This document shows positions 23,734-33,037 of a stretch of DNA of 64,000 nucleotides, piece after piece. The stretch lies in the NCBI RefSeq assembly GCF_014647795.1, contig NZ_BMPW01000022.1, positions 62,001 to 126,000 on the forward strand, read 5' to 3'. The translations under genes and the position numbers were made by a program. Each line of letters starts with the position of its first letter. Position 1 is the first letter of the stretch. Below the pieces are notes generated by a model. It made no database searches and had not been told where the DNA came from. It saw only the letters and a program-made list of their open reading frames with translations. The stretch comes from Actinoplanes campanulatus. GTDB lineage: Bacteria; Actinomycetota; Actinomycetes; Mycobacteriales; Micromonosporaceae.

Positions 23734-26700
23734 TTACTCCTCCGAGACTCTGAGCACGGTTACCGTCTTTCCTCGACCATCGGTCACATACAGCCGCTTG
23801 CCGTCCGGTGACAGCGCGTTGACCCGCGGACTGTCCCCGACCCGGACCGTCGACACCACCCTGCCCGACGACAGGTCGATCACCGAGAGGTTGTCGGACC
23901 CCTCGTTCACGATGTAGGCGTGCCGGCTGTCCCCGGAGATCATCACGGCCTGCGGCTCCCTACCCACCGCCACCTTGTGGATCAGTCGCTGGTCGCCGGT
24001 GTCGTAGACCTCCACGGTGTCCAGGTCGTAGTTCGTCGCCACCAGCCGCTTCCCGTCCGGGGTGACGGCCAGCGCGTGCGGCGACTTACCCACCTTGAAG
24101 TTCTTCCGCACCAGCCGGTCCGCAACGCTCACCACCGAGATCTGGCTCGACTCGTGGTTGGCGGTGAAGGCGGTCTGCCCGTCCGGCGTGAACACGATCC
24201 AGTGCGGGTTCGGCGGCACCGAGATCCGCGCCGCCTCTGTCAGCGTCTTGTCGTCGTAGATCTCCACCCGGGCCCCGTTGTGGATCGGCACCCAGACCTT
24301 CCCGTCCGGCGCCACCGCCGGCTCGAACGGCCGCGGCCCGGTCCGGATCGTCTTGACCAGGGTCCTGTTCGCCGTGTCGATCACCGCGAGCCCGTTGCCG
24401 GTGAAGTCGTTCTCGAACAGCGACACATACAGCCGGCCGCCGTCCGCCGACAACGCCAGGAACCGCGGCGTGTTCGGCACCTTCACCACACTGACCTGCT
24501 TCGACTGCACGTCGACGAAGTGCACGTCCCTCGAGTCCTGATCGGCCACGTAGAGCGTCCGGTTGTCCGGCGCGACCGCCACACCCTCCGGCTCCCGCCC
24601 CAGCCTGATCTGCTCCAGCACCACCGGCTTCGCCAGACTCGGGGGCGCGGCCGGCTGCTGCGTCCCGGCCGGCTCGGTCGCCGGCCCGGTCGGCGCGGCG
24701 CCGGCGGTCTGCCCGGGCGCGCTCTGCGTCGGGGCCGAGTTCTGCGAGGCGGCTTCCGGCTCGTCACGGTTCAGGACAAACCGCACTCCGGCGTACGTCG
24801 CGCCGGCCAGCAGAAGCAGCGCCACCAGAACCCCCGCCACCAGAGCCAGGCGTCTCCGCGGCGGCTTACCCCCTTCGTCACCGTACGGTCCTGAGCCCCC
24901 GAATCCCGTTCCGTCCTCGTAGGTCACCCGCGGCGGACCGCTGTAACCGCCGCCGCCTTGCCGTCCGCCGTCCGGCCCCCATCCACCGGCCCCCGGCCCA
25001 CTTGCCTGCCCGTATCCACCGGCTCCCGGCCCACTTGCCTGCCCGTATCCACCGGCTCCCGGCCCACCGGTTTGCCCGTAAGTGGTCGAACCCGGTCCGC
25101 CGGCCGGGCCGTAGCCGGTGCCGGCCTGTCCACCCGGATAGCCGGCGCCATAGGTGCCGGTCGGCTGGTCGTCCGGCTGTGCCGTTCCCGGGGCCTGAGC
25201 GGCCCCGGGTTGCGCCTGCGCCCACGGGTCGGCCGCCGGTTGCGCCTGGGCCCACGGGTCGGACCCCGGCCAGGCGGTCGCCGGCGAGGTCGGCCACCCG
25301 CCGGCCGGCGACGTGGGCCAGCCATCGGCGGCCGGCGACGTCGGCCACCCGACCGTGCCGGCGCCTGCCGGCTCGGCTACGGCCGGGTCCGCGCCGGTAT
25401 CCGCCGCGCCGGTTGTGGCTTCCGTTCCCGGACCAGCGGTCGACGCGACCCAGGGGCGGCCCGAGGTGCCCTGCTGTTCGGTGCCCGGCCACCCGTGTGG
25501 CCGATGCTCCCCGGCGAACCCCCGACCAGCACCCGCGTCCGCGAACCCACCGTGCTCCGCGGCCGACTCGCCCGGCGCGGACGGAACCAGCCAGGGTCCG
25601 TTCTCCTCAGCCGGTTGCCGTTGAGCCGGAATCGAGACCCCGTTCCCGGACGTCCGCCCCGGCCATGGCCCGGCAGGCCCCGCCGAACTCTGCTCCACCG
25701 GACCGCGGTCCCCGTCATCGGCCGAACCGGGTTCCGGCCCGTCCGTGCCACGCTCATCGAGGTCGGGCGACGTCTCCTCCCGAGCGTTCCCGTCCCCGCC
25801 ACCCGCGTTCACGGCAGAGTCCGCGTTCGTTTCGCTCGGCCGCGTTCCCGCTGCGGCCGCTGCTGCCGCAGCACCCGCCGCGACAGCACCCGCAGTGCCG
25901 GCAGCGACGGTGCCCGCAGTGCCGGCGGCGACGGTGCCCGCAGTGCCGGCCGCGACAGTGTTCGCAGTGTCCGCCGCGTCGGTGCCAGCCGAGCTCTGGC
26001 CGGGTTTCCGCCCCGCCGACGGCCAGAAGCCGTCCGGATCGGACTCCTGTGAACCCCACGAACTGCCCGGGACCGGCCACCCTCCGCCAACCACAGCCGC
26101 GGGTTGCCCGGCCCGGTCGTCCGCGCTGCTCGCCGCCACGCCTGATGCGGGCGTTTCCGAGGCGGTACCCGGCTCCGAACCGGCGGACCGTGTCGCATCC
26201 GGGCTCTCCGCAGCCGTCGTCGTGCCGGTCGCGTCCACGTCCGGGCGCACTCCCTCAGGGCTGTCGGCCGCCGTTTCCTCAGCGACGGAGACCTCCGCAT
26301 GTTCGCCGTCCGGTCCGGAGGTGTCATCGGAAGCCGTCGCCGGGTCGGTGGTGTCCCACCCGGCTTCCGGTCCGGTGGTCGCGGCCGGTTCCTGGGGAAC
26401 GGCCGGTGCGTCCGCTGCCGTTACCGGGAACGAACCACGTACCGTCGCCCGAGGCGCGACCAGGGGTTCGTCACCCGAAGGCCCGGTCGATTCGGTCTCC
26501 GGGACGGCCCCTTCGGACTCGCCGCCGAGGGCGTCCGAGTGCTCCACAGCCGAAGTGTCGCCGCTCGTTCCCGCTGCGGAGGCCACCGGAGACTCATCGA
26601 CGGGCCTGGCCGTGTTCTCGAACGAGGCCGCCTCGCTGACGCCTGCGCCAACCGAGTCGCTGCGCCCTACTTCCGTGCGGCTGTCGGATACCGGGCGGCT

Positions 26701-28761
26701 GTCGGACGCCGGGCGGCTGTCGGACGGCGAAGCCGCCTGCTCGGCGGCGTCACTCACCTGCTCGGCAGTGGAACTCTCCAGCGCCGCCGATTCGCCGGTA
26801 GCTGTCCGGGCCGCCGGATCCCCGGGGCCATCCGGCTGCCCGGTTGCGGGAATGGTGAAACGACTCGACGACGGCGGCCCACTGGTGGGCGCCCACGGCG
26901 AGGTCCACGCCGCGGTGCGCGAACCGTCCGAGTCCGGGACCTCACCGGGGGAGACCCGCGGTGACGCGTCAGCAGGCAGCCCCGAGGACGCCGGCCCCGG
27001 CAGTGAGCCCTCGACCGGTGGCGGGGTGCTCCGAACCGGCGGGCCGCTCGTGGGCGACCACGCCGGGGACCCGGATGTCGGTGCCCATCCGGGGGATCCG
27101 GCTGACGGCGGGACCGCTTCGGCCGTACCGGAAGAGGGTTTGGGTGATGTGTTCTCTGACCCGGCGGATGTCGGCGCCGAAGCGGAGGATGGCCATGCGG
27201 CCGGTGATCCGGCGCCCTCGGGCGCGCCGCCCGGCTGAGCGGGTGGTGCCGCCTCCCCGGGCGCCGTTGCGGGGTCCGGAGTCTGCCAGGGCTGATTCCG
27301 GACTTCGCCGGGCCAGGCCGTCTCACCCGGCCACGCCTCCTCGGGCGTCGGGGTCTCGCCCGGCCAGGCCGCCTCCCACGCGGGCGCCGGGCTACCCGAT
27401 GCCGGCGGCACGAAGCCACCGCCCGGAGGCGATGTGTGCGGCCCGGCGCCGGATGAGGGCGCGGGAGAAACGGAGTACGGGCCGGCGCCGGAAGCCGGTG
27501 TGGAACCGATCGCCGGCGACCCGGGTGGGGAGACCCCAGCCGCGGCCGGAGCGCCACCCGCGGCCGGAGCGCCGCTCGTGGGCGGGGCGCTGGGTGGCGC
27601 GGCGGGCAGGGCCGCCTGCCCGCCGTTCCCTCCGGGTGCCGGGACCCAACCGCCGGTGGCCACGTCGAAGTCCGCGGCGACCTCGCCGGTCACGGTGAGC
27701 CGGGCGGATCCGGCCGGGCCGTCGAGGGTGACCGCCCCGTCGAGCCGGCCGACCGTGGGGAACCAGGAGACCCGCAGCACGTTGCCTTCGAGGCGGGCGT
27801 GCAGGCCCTCGGCATCGCTGGAGACCGCCGACGCGGCGGCCAGCGGTGGGCCCTGGACGGCGACGACGGCGGCGAGCTGGCGGGTTCCGGGGGCGACCCG
27901 GCCGAAGTCGACGGCCGGTTCGTCGAGGCGGACCGAGGTGCGGCGGAGCGCTGCCGACGCCGCGGCCGCGACCCGGCCCTCGCCGGTGGCGAGCCGCTGC
28001 AACGACGAGCGGGCCTCGACGGCGCGGGACAGGTCCTCGCCGGCGGCTGCGATCGCGAGCTGGGCGATCTGCGCCATCTGGTCGCTGCCCTGGCGGCGGA
28101 TCCGGGCCAGGTACGGCTGCCGCCCCGACCCGAACACCCACTGCCGCACGCTGGGATCCCGTTCGCGCAGGTGGTCGTGGAGTTCGCCGATGCCGATCCA
28201 GCCGTCCCGGTCGCGGTCGGCGGCGCCGGTGACGACGCCGTCGGCGATGAGCCCGGCGAAGGTGGGCGGTTCGGGCCGGGCGGTGGCGGCGATGACGACG
28301 CGGCTCTGCCACTCGGCGGCCCGGGCCGCGCGGAAGTGGTGCCCGGCGTCGACCGGACTCCCGGTACGCCCGTCGAGCAGCACCACGGCCTGCCCGGCCC
28401 GGCTCCGCTGCATGAGGACGGCCATCTGCGCCACGTCGATCGCGGTGTCGGTGGGCCGGCCCATCACCGTGTCGGCGGTGGCCAGGTAGAGCCCGCCGCC
28501 GGGCCCGGTCAGCATGACGCCGCGGAAGTAGACGAGGACGCAGTCGTCCTGCTCCCGGCCGTCGAATATCGACTTCACCCGGGAGTACGCCTCGCGCGCC
28601 CCGGGATCTCGCAGGTACGTCACGTCGAACCCGCCGAGCGCCGTCTCCCCGAGCACGTCCACGAACGCCGGAACATCTGCCGACGGCACCGAGAACCTGC
28701 GCAACACGGGATCGTCGTGCTGCTCGACGCTAACCACTACTGCAAGTCGTCGCCCGCTCAT
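23734..28761 (-). CDS. Giant membrane protein: pseudo-caspase, Ig-like domain, disordered linker, TM helix, YVTN beta-propeller
   Basis: The protein has 1675 residues. Residues 1-240 form a caspase-like (C14) domain, but the usual Gly-His-Gly reads Gly81-Val82-Met83 and the Asp-Cys-Cys reads Asp130-Gly131-Arg132, so both catalytic residues are missing. An Ig/ASPM-like domain follows (PAVDFGRVAPGTR, about 300-385). Residues about 400-1290 are a Pro/Ser/Thr/Ala/Glu-rich linker with Gly-Tyr-Gln repeats. One TM helix (LALVAGVLVALLLLAG, about 1300-1325) precedes a seven-bladed YVTN propeller (about 1350-1675; GREPEGVAVAPDNRTLYVAD). The propeller would be extracellular and the pseudo-caspase cytoplasmic. 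ATG 28761 has GGGTG upstream; GTG 28773 is an alternative. It may act as a scaffold or sensor; function unknown. Confidence 0.83.
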   Translation of the reverse strand: MSGRRLAVVVSVEQHDDPVLRRFSVPSADVPAFVDVLGETALGGFDVTYLRDPGAREAYSRVKSIFDGREQDDCVLVYFRGVMLTGPGGGLYLATADTVMGRPTDTAIDVAQMAVLMQRSRAGQAVVLLDGRTGSPVDAGHHFRAARAAEWQSRVVIAATARPEPPTFAGLIADGVVTGAADRDRDGWIGIGELHDHLRERDPSVRQWVFGSGRQPYLARIRRQGSDQMAQIAQLAIAAAGEDLSRAVEARSSLQRLATGEGRVAAAASAALRRTSVRLDEPAVDFGRVAPGTRQLAAVVAVQGPPLAAASAVSSDAEGLHARLEGNVLRVSWFPTVGRLDGAVTLDGPAGSARLTVTGEVAADFDVATGGWVPAPGGNGGQAALPAAPPSAPPTSGAPAAGGAPAAAGVSPPGSPAIGSTPASGAGPYSVSPAPSSGAGPHTSPPGGGFVPPASGSPAPAWEAAWPGETPTPEEAWPGETAWPGEVRNQPWQTPDPATAPGEAAPPAQPGGAPEGAGSPAAWPSSASAPTSAGSENTSPKPSSGTAEAVPPSAGSPGWAPTSGSPAWSPTSGPPVRSTPPPVEGSLPGPASSGLPADASPRVSPGEVPDSDGSRTAAWTSPWAPTSGPPSSSRFTIPATGQPDGPGDPAARTATGESAALESSTAEQVSDAAEQAASPSDSRPASDSRPVSDSRTEVGRSDSVGAGVSEAASFENTARPVDESPVASAAGTSGDTSAVEHSDALGGESEGAVPETESTGPSGDEPLVAPRATVRGSFPVTAADAPAVPQEPAATTGPEAGWDTTDPATASDDTSGPDGEHAEVSVAEETAADSPEGVRPDVDATGTTTAAESPDATRSAGSEPGTASETPASGVAASSADDRAGQPAAVVGGGWPVPGSSWGSQESDPDGFWPSAGRKPGQSSAGTDAADTANTVAAGTAGTVAAGTAGTVAAGTAGAVAAGAAAAAAAAGTRPSETNADSAVNAGGGDGNAREETSPDLDERGTDGPEPGSADDGDRGPVEQSSAGPAGPWPGRTSGNGVSIPAQRQPAEENGPWLVPSAPGESAAEHGGFADAGAGRGFAGEHRPHGWPGTEQQGTSGRPWVASTAGPGTEATTGAADTGADPAVAEPAGAGTVGWPTSPAADGWPTSPAGGWPTSPATAWPGSDPWAQAQPAADPWAQAQPGAAQAPGTAQPDDQPTGTYGAGYPGGQAGTGYGPAGGPGSTTYGQTGGPGAGGYGQASGPGAGGYGQASGPGAGGWGPDGGRQGGGGYSGPPRVTYEDGTGFGGSGPYGDEGGKPPRRRLALVAGVLVALLLLAGATYAGVRFVLNRDEPEAASQNSAPTQSAPGQTAGAAPTGPATEPAGTQQPAAPPSLAKPVVLEQIRLGREPEGVAVAPDNRTLYVADQDSRDVHFVDVQSKQVSVVKVPNTPRFLALSADGGRLYVSLFENDFTGNGLAVIDTANRTLVKTIRTGPRPFEPAVAPDGKVWVPIHNGARVEIYDDKTLTEAARISVPPNPHWIVFTPDGQTAFTANHESSQISVVSVADRLVRKNFKVGKSPHALAVTPDGKRLVATNYDLDTVEVYDTGDQRLIHKVAVGREPQAVMISGDSRHAYIVNEGSDNLSVIDLSSGRVVSTVRVGDSPRVNALSPDGKRLYVTDGRGKTVTVLRVSEE
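24981..25080 (-). repeat. 33-bp coding tandem repeat (Gly-Gly-Tyr-Gly-Gln units)
   Basis: About three copies of a 33-bp unit encode GGYGQASGPGA in the membrane-proximal linker of the pseudo-caspase protein. The copies are almost identical, so the copy number may vary between strains. Confidence 0.8.
25880..25978 (-). repeat. 24-bp coding tandem repeat (Thr-Val-Ala-Ala-Gly-Thr-Ala-Gly units)
   Basis: About four copies of a 24-bp unit encode TVAAGTAG in the linker of the same protein, followed by a run of Ala. The high similarity at DNA level suggests recent slippage. Confidence 0.8.
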
Positions 28762-29052
28762 CGAAAGCATCACCCGTCATCCATGGTGCGACGACGAGGC
28801 GCGACACGAAACCCCGAGTTGATTACGAACGGCGTCGATCCGGCGACACTGCGTTGTTGATCTAGCCGGTACGCGGTCGTCCGGGCCGCTCGGCGACGGG
28901 TGTCCGCATGGCGATCTACCAGCGATGATGTTGCCGGATCGCCGGGCCTGGGAAGAGGTGGAAGAGCGTCGATCCATCGTGCGCCGGAGAGTGTGCCGAA
29001 GTCACGGCGGATTCCCGGATTTCACCGGATCCGGTGGTTCTACCATGATCGG

Positions 29053-30228
29053 ATGTCTGATCTGTCCGGTGCCTTCGGGTTGCGCTCCGTGACGCCGCCG
29101 ACCGTCGAGGTCGATTTCGGGGCCGGTCCACAGACGATGATCGCCTCGATGACCGTACTCAATCTGATCAATCGCGTGCCCACCGACGGCCCGGTCGACT
29201 TCGCCGCGCTGGACGCCTTCCCGCAGGCCAGGAACATCCTCTGGTCCGGCGCCGACCGAGGTCTCGCCGAGGCGCTCCGCACCCGCCCGCGGATCCGCTT
29301 CCTCGAATGGCGCGATCCGGTCGGCGACATCGATCTCGCCAGCACCGCCGTCGCCACCCTGCGCCTGCACGGCTGCGGCGGCCTGCACGGCCTTCGCCTG
29401 CCCGCGATGGAGACATTGCTGCTCGCGGGCCGGTCACCCGCGCTGCGGGTCGATCTTCCCGATGCGGGGTACGACGTGAGCCTGCGCTGGTTCCCCGACG
29501 AGCCGGACGAGGGGCTCCCCGGCGGGCTTCACCGGGTGCGGAACGCTGAGCCGGGTGTGCGGCTCCCTGGCGGGCTGCACCGGGTGCGGGACCTCTGGCT
29601 CCGGGTGGGCGCCGGGGTGTCCGCCTCGGTGCTGTCCGGCCTCACCGAGCTGGCGGAACTCCGGCTCGACTTCGACGACCCGCCGGGCAGGTTGGAGGAT
29701 CCGCACCTGCTGGCCGCCTGCTGCCGTCTGCGTACCATCTCGCTGTCCGGCGCCTACGCCCTCGGCCCGGACGATCTACCCGATCTCCCGGAGTTGCGCC
29801 GCCTCGAACTGCACGGGATCCGCCGCGGCGTGGCGAGGGCGCTGCGCGACCACTACCGGGGGAGCGGTGTCCAGGTGCGTGTGCGGGGCGACGTCTCCGA
29901 CGCCTGGCTGGCCCGGCACCTCGGCAACCCGTTCCGGGACTGGGTGGAGGACTCGGAGGCGGCCGCCGAGGAGGCCGGTTCCGCCTATGCGCGGGCGCTC
30001 GCGGCCGCCGAGGGGATCACCCCGTCGGCGCCGGATCTTCTCCTGCGGGCCGAGCGTGCGCTGCGCCGGTTCGTCGCCGATTTCAACGGCATAGATCAGC
30101 GGTACGGCGTGATCGACACCGCCGAACGGGAACAGGTCTGGGACGCCTACCGTGGCCTGGCCGCGCGGTTCCACGTGCCGGTGGACGAGGAACCGTCCGA
30201 GTGGTTCGACGACGGCCGGGAGTTCTGA
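29053..30228 (+). CDS. Leucine-rich repeat-like protein, uncharacterised
   Basis: The 391-residue soluble protein has irregular Leu-rich strands (TLRLHGCGGLHGLRLPAMETLLL, LTELAELRLDFDD, LRTISLSG, LPELRRLELHGI) spaced roughly every 20-25 residues, suggesting an LRR solenoid from about 95 to 275. The C-terminal 110 residues are helical and acidic, ending EPSEWFDDGREF. An internal duplication (LPGGLHRVR twice, 29516-29590) interrupts the solenoid. ATG 29053 is chosen because the frame upstream is non-conserved in character. No signal peptide is seen. The 28762-29052 gap shows no clear gene. Confidence 0.65.
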   Translation: MSDLSGAFGLRSVTPPTVEVDFGAGPQTMIASMTVLNLINRVPTDGPVDFAALDAFPQARNILWSGADRGLAEALRTRPRIRFLEWRDPVGDIDLASTAVATLRLHGCGGLHGLRLPAMETLLLAGRSPALRVDLPDAGYDVSLRWFPDEPDEGLPGGLHRVRNAEPGVRLPGGLHRVRDLWLRVGAGVSASVLSGLTELAELRLDFDDPPGRLEDPHLLAACCRLRTISLSGAYALGPDDLPDLPELRRLELHGIRRGVARALRDHYRGSGVQVRVRGDVSDAWLARHLGNPFRDWVEDSEAAAEEAGSAYARALAAAEGITPSAPDLLLRAERALRRFVADFNGIDQRYGVIDTAEREQVWDAYRGLAARFHVPVDEEPSEWFDDGREF

Positions 30229-30419
30229 CGGATGCCGCGATCGCGCAAGAACGCGCCGTTCGGCGACGATTGCTCGAGATCTGCATCGATGTTTGCGTAT
30301 GGCTTGAGCGGTCGGCGGGGACCGGCCGAATCTCGCGGCGAAGTCGGGGAACACGCGAACAGGCGACTTGACACCGAGGCCAGGCGACAACCGGGGAAGA
30401 GACTCCCTGGCGACGGCTG

Positions 30420-30449
30420 ACGGGCGTGCCCCGGCATGGGCACGCCCGT
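30420..30449. terminator. Strong rho-independent-type hairpin
   Basis: A perfect 12-bp stem, ACGGGCGTGCCC with GGGCACGCCCGT and a 6-nt loop, lies 6 nt after the stop of the minus-strand gene ending at 30456. There is no U-tract, which is usual in high-GC actinobacteria. It probably serves that gene and may also stop transcription from 30228. Confidence 0.75.
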
Positions 30450-30455
30450 GTTCGC

Positions 30456-31442
30456 TCAGCTGTTGGCGCCGACCAGCTCGCGGGCCTTCGCCGGCCAGGA
30501 GGCGAGGCTCGCCGAACCACGCATGCCGGCCGCGTTGATCGCCTGCTTGAGGCTGTCCACGTCGGAGTCGGCCAGCTTCGCGTAGGTGGTGATGCCGGCC
30601 GCGGCGAGCGCGACGGCCACCTTCGGGCCGATGCCCGCGATCTTCGTGAGGTCGTCCCGGGCGTCGACCGGGGCGGGCGAGGCCGCCAGGTCGGGCTCCT
30701 CGGTGATGACGGCCTGCACCGGAATGACCGGCTCGGGGGACACGACCGGCTCGGGGGCCACGACCGGCTCGGGCGCGACGACCGGCTCGGGCGCGACGAC
30801 CGGCTCCGGGGCGACGACCGGCTCGGGCGCGACTACCGGCTCCGGGGCGTGCGCGGGCTCAGTGGCGGCAACCGGCTCGGCGACAGGCTCCGGGGCGGCG
30901 ACCGGCTCGGGCTCGGCGATGGGCTCCACGACGGGCTCGGCGACAGCGACGGGCTCGGCGACAGCGACCGGCTCCGGCTCGGCGATGGGCTCGGTGACCG
31001 GCTCGGGCTCCACGATGACGACCGTCTCGGGCTCGTCGACGGCGACGGGCTCGGCGGTCTCGGTCTCAGTGAAGGCCACGGTCTCCTCGTCGGCCGCCTT
31101 CTCGGCCACCGGCTCGGCGGCCACCGGCTCGGCCGGGGTCCCGGGCTCGACGGCGGGCGCCGCCTCGGTCTCGGGCTCGGCGGCGACGGGCTCGGCGATG
31201 AGCTCGTCGGCGGGCGAGGTCACGGGAGACGGCTCGGTGTCGGTGCCGGCCGGCGTCGCGACGACCGCGGGCGCGACCGCGGCGGCCTCGGCCGAGGACG
31301 ACGACGGCGACGACGGGGCTGAGGTCGACGGGGCCGAGGTCGACGTGGCCGGGGCGGCGGCGCCGGAGCGGCGGCCCCAGATCAGCCAGCCGGCTATCAC
31401 GCCGATCACGAGCCCGGCAACAAAGTAGAGGAATGATGCCAT
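30456..31442 (-). CDS. Membrane-anchored protein with Pro-Glu-Pro-Val tether and C-terminal helix-hairpin-helix domain
   Basis: The 328-residue protein starts MASFLYFVAGLVIGVIAGWLIWGRR, a single N-terminal TM helix with a basic stop. A Ser/Ala-rich then Pro/Glu/Val-rich tether follows, with many EPVVAP units (30735-30850). The last 65 residues form a helix-hairpin-helix fold, DLTKIAGIGPKVAVALAAAGITTYAKLAD, of the kind that binds DNA or proteins nonspecifically. It could tether DNA to the membrane. ATG 31442 has GGAGG about 8 nt upstream. The gap 31443-31611 shows no gene. Confidence 0.75.
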   Translation of the reverse strand: MASFLYFVAGLVIGVIAGWLIWGRRSGAAAPATSTSAPSTSAPSSPSSSSAEAAAVAPAVVATPAGTDTEPSPVTSPADELIAEPVAAEPETEAAPAVEPGTPAEPVAAEPVAEKAADEETVAFTETETAEPVAVDEPETVVIVEPEPVTEPIAEPEPVAVAEPVAVAEPVVEPIAEPEPVAAPEPVAEPVAATEPAHAPEPVVAPEPVVAPEPVVAPEPVVAPEPVVAPEPVVSPEPVIPVQAVITEEPDLAASPAPVDARDDLTKIAGIGPKVAVALAAAGITTYAKLADSDVDSLKQAINAAGMRGSASLASWPAKARELVGANS

Positions 31443-31611
31443 ATCGGGCCTCCGGACAGGAGAGGAGGATGCATGTGGTAGCGGGCAGCTTCGCACATCG
31501 CCTCAAGCTGCCACGACGAGGGTGTCGACCAGCGTCGAACACTCGCCACCTGCGGCGCCCCAAGATTTCCGGCCGGTTACGCCGATCGGGCGACCCGGTC
31601 CGATCACCCGA

Positions 31612-32979
31612 TCAGGTACGCGATACGGCGCCCGGAACGAGCCGGTTCGTCGCATACGTGATGGCCCACAGCACCACCCCGATGAGCAGCAGCACCCCGG
31701 CCACCCGGTAGTCCGCCCCGGCCCGCCCGGAGAGAGGACTGGCCAGGAAGGCGCAGGCGACCGCCCCGAGCACCGGGATGACCGTCGGCGCCCGGAAGTG
31801 ATCGTGGTCGACCCGGTCCCGCCGCAGCACCAGACAGGCCACGTTGACGACGGTGAAGACGCAGAGCAACAGTAGCGCCGTGGTGCCGCCGAGGGCGGCC
31901 AGATCGGCGAACCAGATCAGCCCGAACGCGATGAGCGTGGTGAACACGATTCCCACCCAGGGCGTACGGCGACGCCGGTGCACCAGGCCCAGCACCTTCG
32001 GCAGGACCCGCTCGTTCGCCATCCCGTACAGCAGCCGGCTGGCCATCATCATGTTGATCAGCGCCGAGTTGGCCACCGCGAACATGGTGATGAACGCGAA
32101 CACCCACAGCGGGAACCCGGGCGCCCCGGCCTGCACCACCTTGAGCAGCGGCGTGTCCCCGGAGCCGAGGTCGGCGGGCGCCACCAGCGCGACCGCCGAG
32201 ATCGCCACCAGCACGTAGATGAGCCCGGTGACGCAGAGGCCGGTGAGCATGACGCGCGGGAAGATGCGGACCGGGTCCCGGGTCTCCTCGGCCATGTTGA
32301 CCGAGTCCTCGAAGCCGACCATCGCGAAGAAGGCCAGCGCCGTCCCGGCGGTCACGGACAGCCACACGCTCTCGCCGGGCGGGGTGTTGAACTCGGTGAG
32401 CCGGGACAGGTCGCCGTTGCCGCCACCGAGCGCCCACGCGCCGACCCCGATGACGATCAGCAGGCCGGTCAGCTCTACACAGGTGAGCACCACGTTCGCC
32501 TTGACGCTCTCCCCGACGCCCCGGAAGTTGATCAGGCCGACCAGGGTGATGAAGCCGAGGGCCACGGCGGTGAGCACGAACCCGTCGCCGAGGGACAGGT
32601 CGAACGCCTTCCCGAAGTTCCCGGCGAACGCCTTGGACGCGCTGGACGCCGAGGTCAGCCCGGAGCACATCACCGCGAAGGTGACCATGAAGGTCAGGAA
32701 GTGCACCCCGAACGCCTTGTGCGTGTAGAGCGCCGCGCCGGCGGCCCGTGGGTACTTCGTGACCAGCTCCAGATAGCTGAACGCGGTGAGCAGCGCGACC
32801 AGGAACGCCAGCAGGAACGGCAGCCACACCGCGCCGCCGACCTCGTTGGCCACCTTGCCGGTCAGCGCGTACACGCCGGTGCCGAGGATGTCCCCGACCA
32901 CGAACAGCAGCAGCAGCGCCGGGCCGATGACCCGGTTGAGAGTGGGCTGCTCAGACCCGGGCGCTGTCACATCCGCCAT
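31612..32979 (-). CDS. APC-superfamily amino acid permease
   Basis: The 455-residue protein has about 12 TM helices and APC family motifs: TM1 GPALLLLFVVGDILGTGVYAL with the unwound Gly-rich kink, TM6 TALAFFAMVGFEDSVNMAEETRDP (the conserved acidic turn), and a TM8 region with ANSALINMMMASRLLYGMA. It is probably an H+-coupled amino acid importer of the cationic or basic type; the substrate is unassigned. ATG 32979 has AGGGAG 5 nt upstream and is chosen over the longer open frame. It is divergent from a universal stress protein gene. Confidence 0.88.
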   Translation of the reverse strand: MADVTAPGSEQPTLNRVIGPALLLLFVVGDILGTGVYALTGKVANEVGGAVWLPFLLAFLVALLTAFSYLELVTKYPRAAGAALYTHKAFGVHFLTFMVTFAVMCSGLTSASSASKAFAGNFGKAFDLSLGDGFVLTAVALGFITLVGLINFRGVGESVKANVVLTCVELTGLLIVIGVGAWALGGGNGDLSRLTEFNTPPGESVWLSVTAGTALAFFAMVGFEDSVNMAEETRDPVRIFPRVMLTGLCVTGLIYVLVAISAVALVAPADLGSGDTPLLKVVQAGAPGFPLWVFAFITMFAVANSALINMMMASRLLYGMANERVLPKVLGLVHRRRRTPWVGIVFTTLIAFGLIWFADLAALGGTTALLLLCVFTVVNVACLVLRRDRVDHDHFRAPTVIPVLGAVACAFLASPLSGRAGADYRVAGVLLLIGVVLWAITYATNRLVPGAVSRT

Positions 32980-33024
32980 GAGTGCTCCCTGTGAAGGTCC
33001 ACTGCGGATAAGTGACGTTACCCG

Positions 33025-33030
33025 TACCTT
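33025..33030 (+). promoter_or_regulatory. -10 box (TACCTT) of the USP gene
   Basis: TACCTT ends 7 nt before ATG 33038, consistent with a leaderless transcript. No obvious -35 is seen. Confidence 0.4.
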
Positions 33031-33037
33031 GGGTGAC

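Noticed and set aside
28777-28977. 66-codon minus-strand frame upstream of the pseudo-caspase gene
   Set aside because: Ser/Arg-rich composition, no RBS and no recognisable motif; the region is more likely the promoter for the neighbouring genes.
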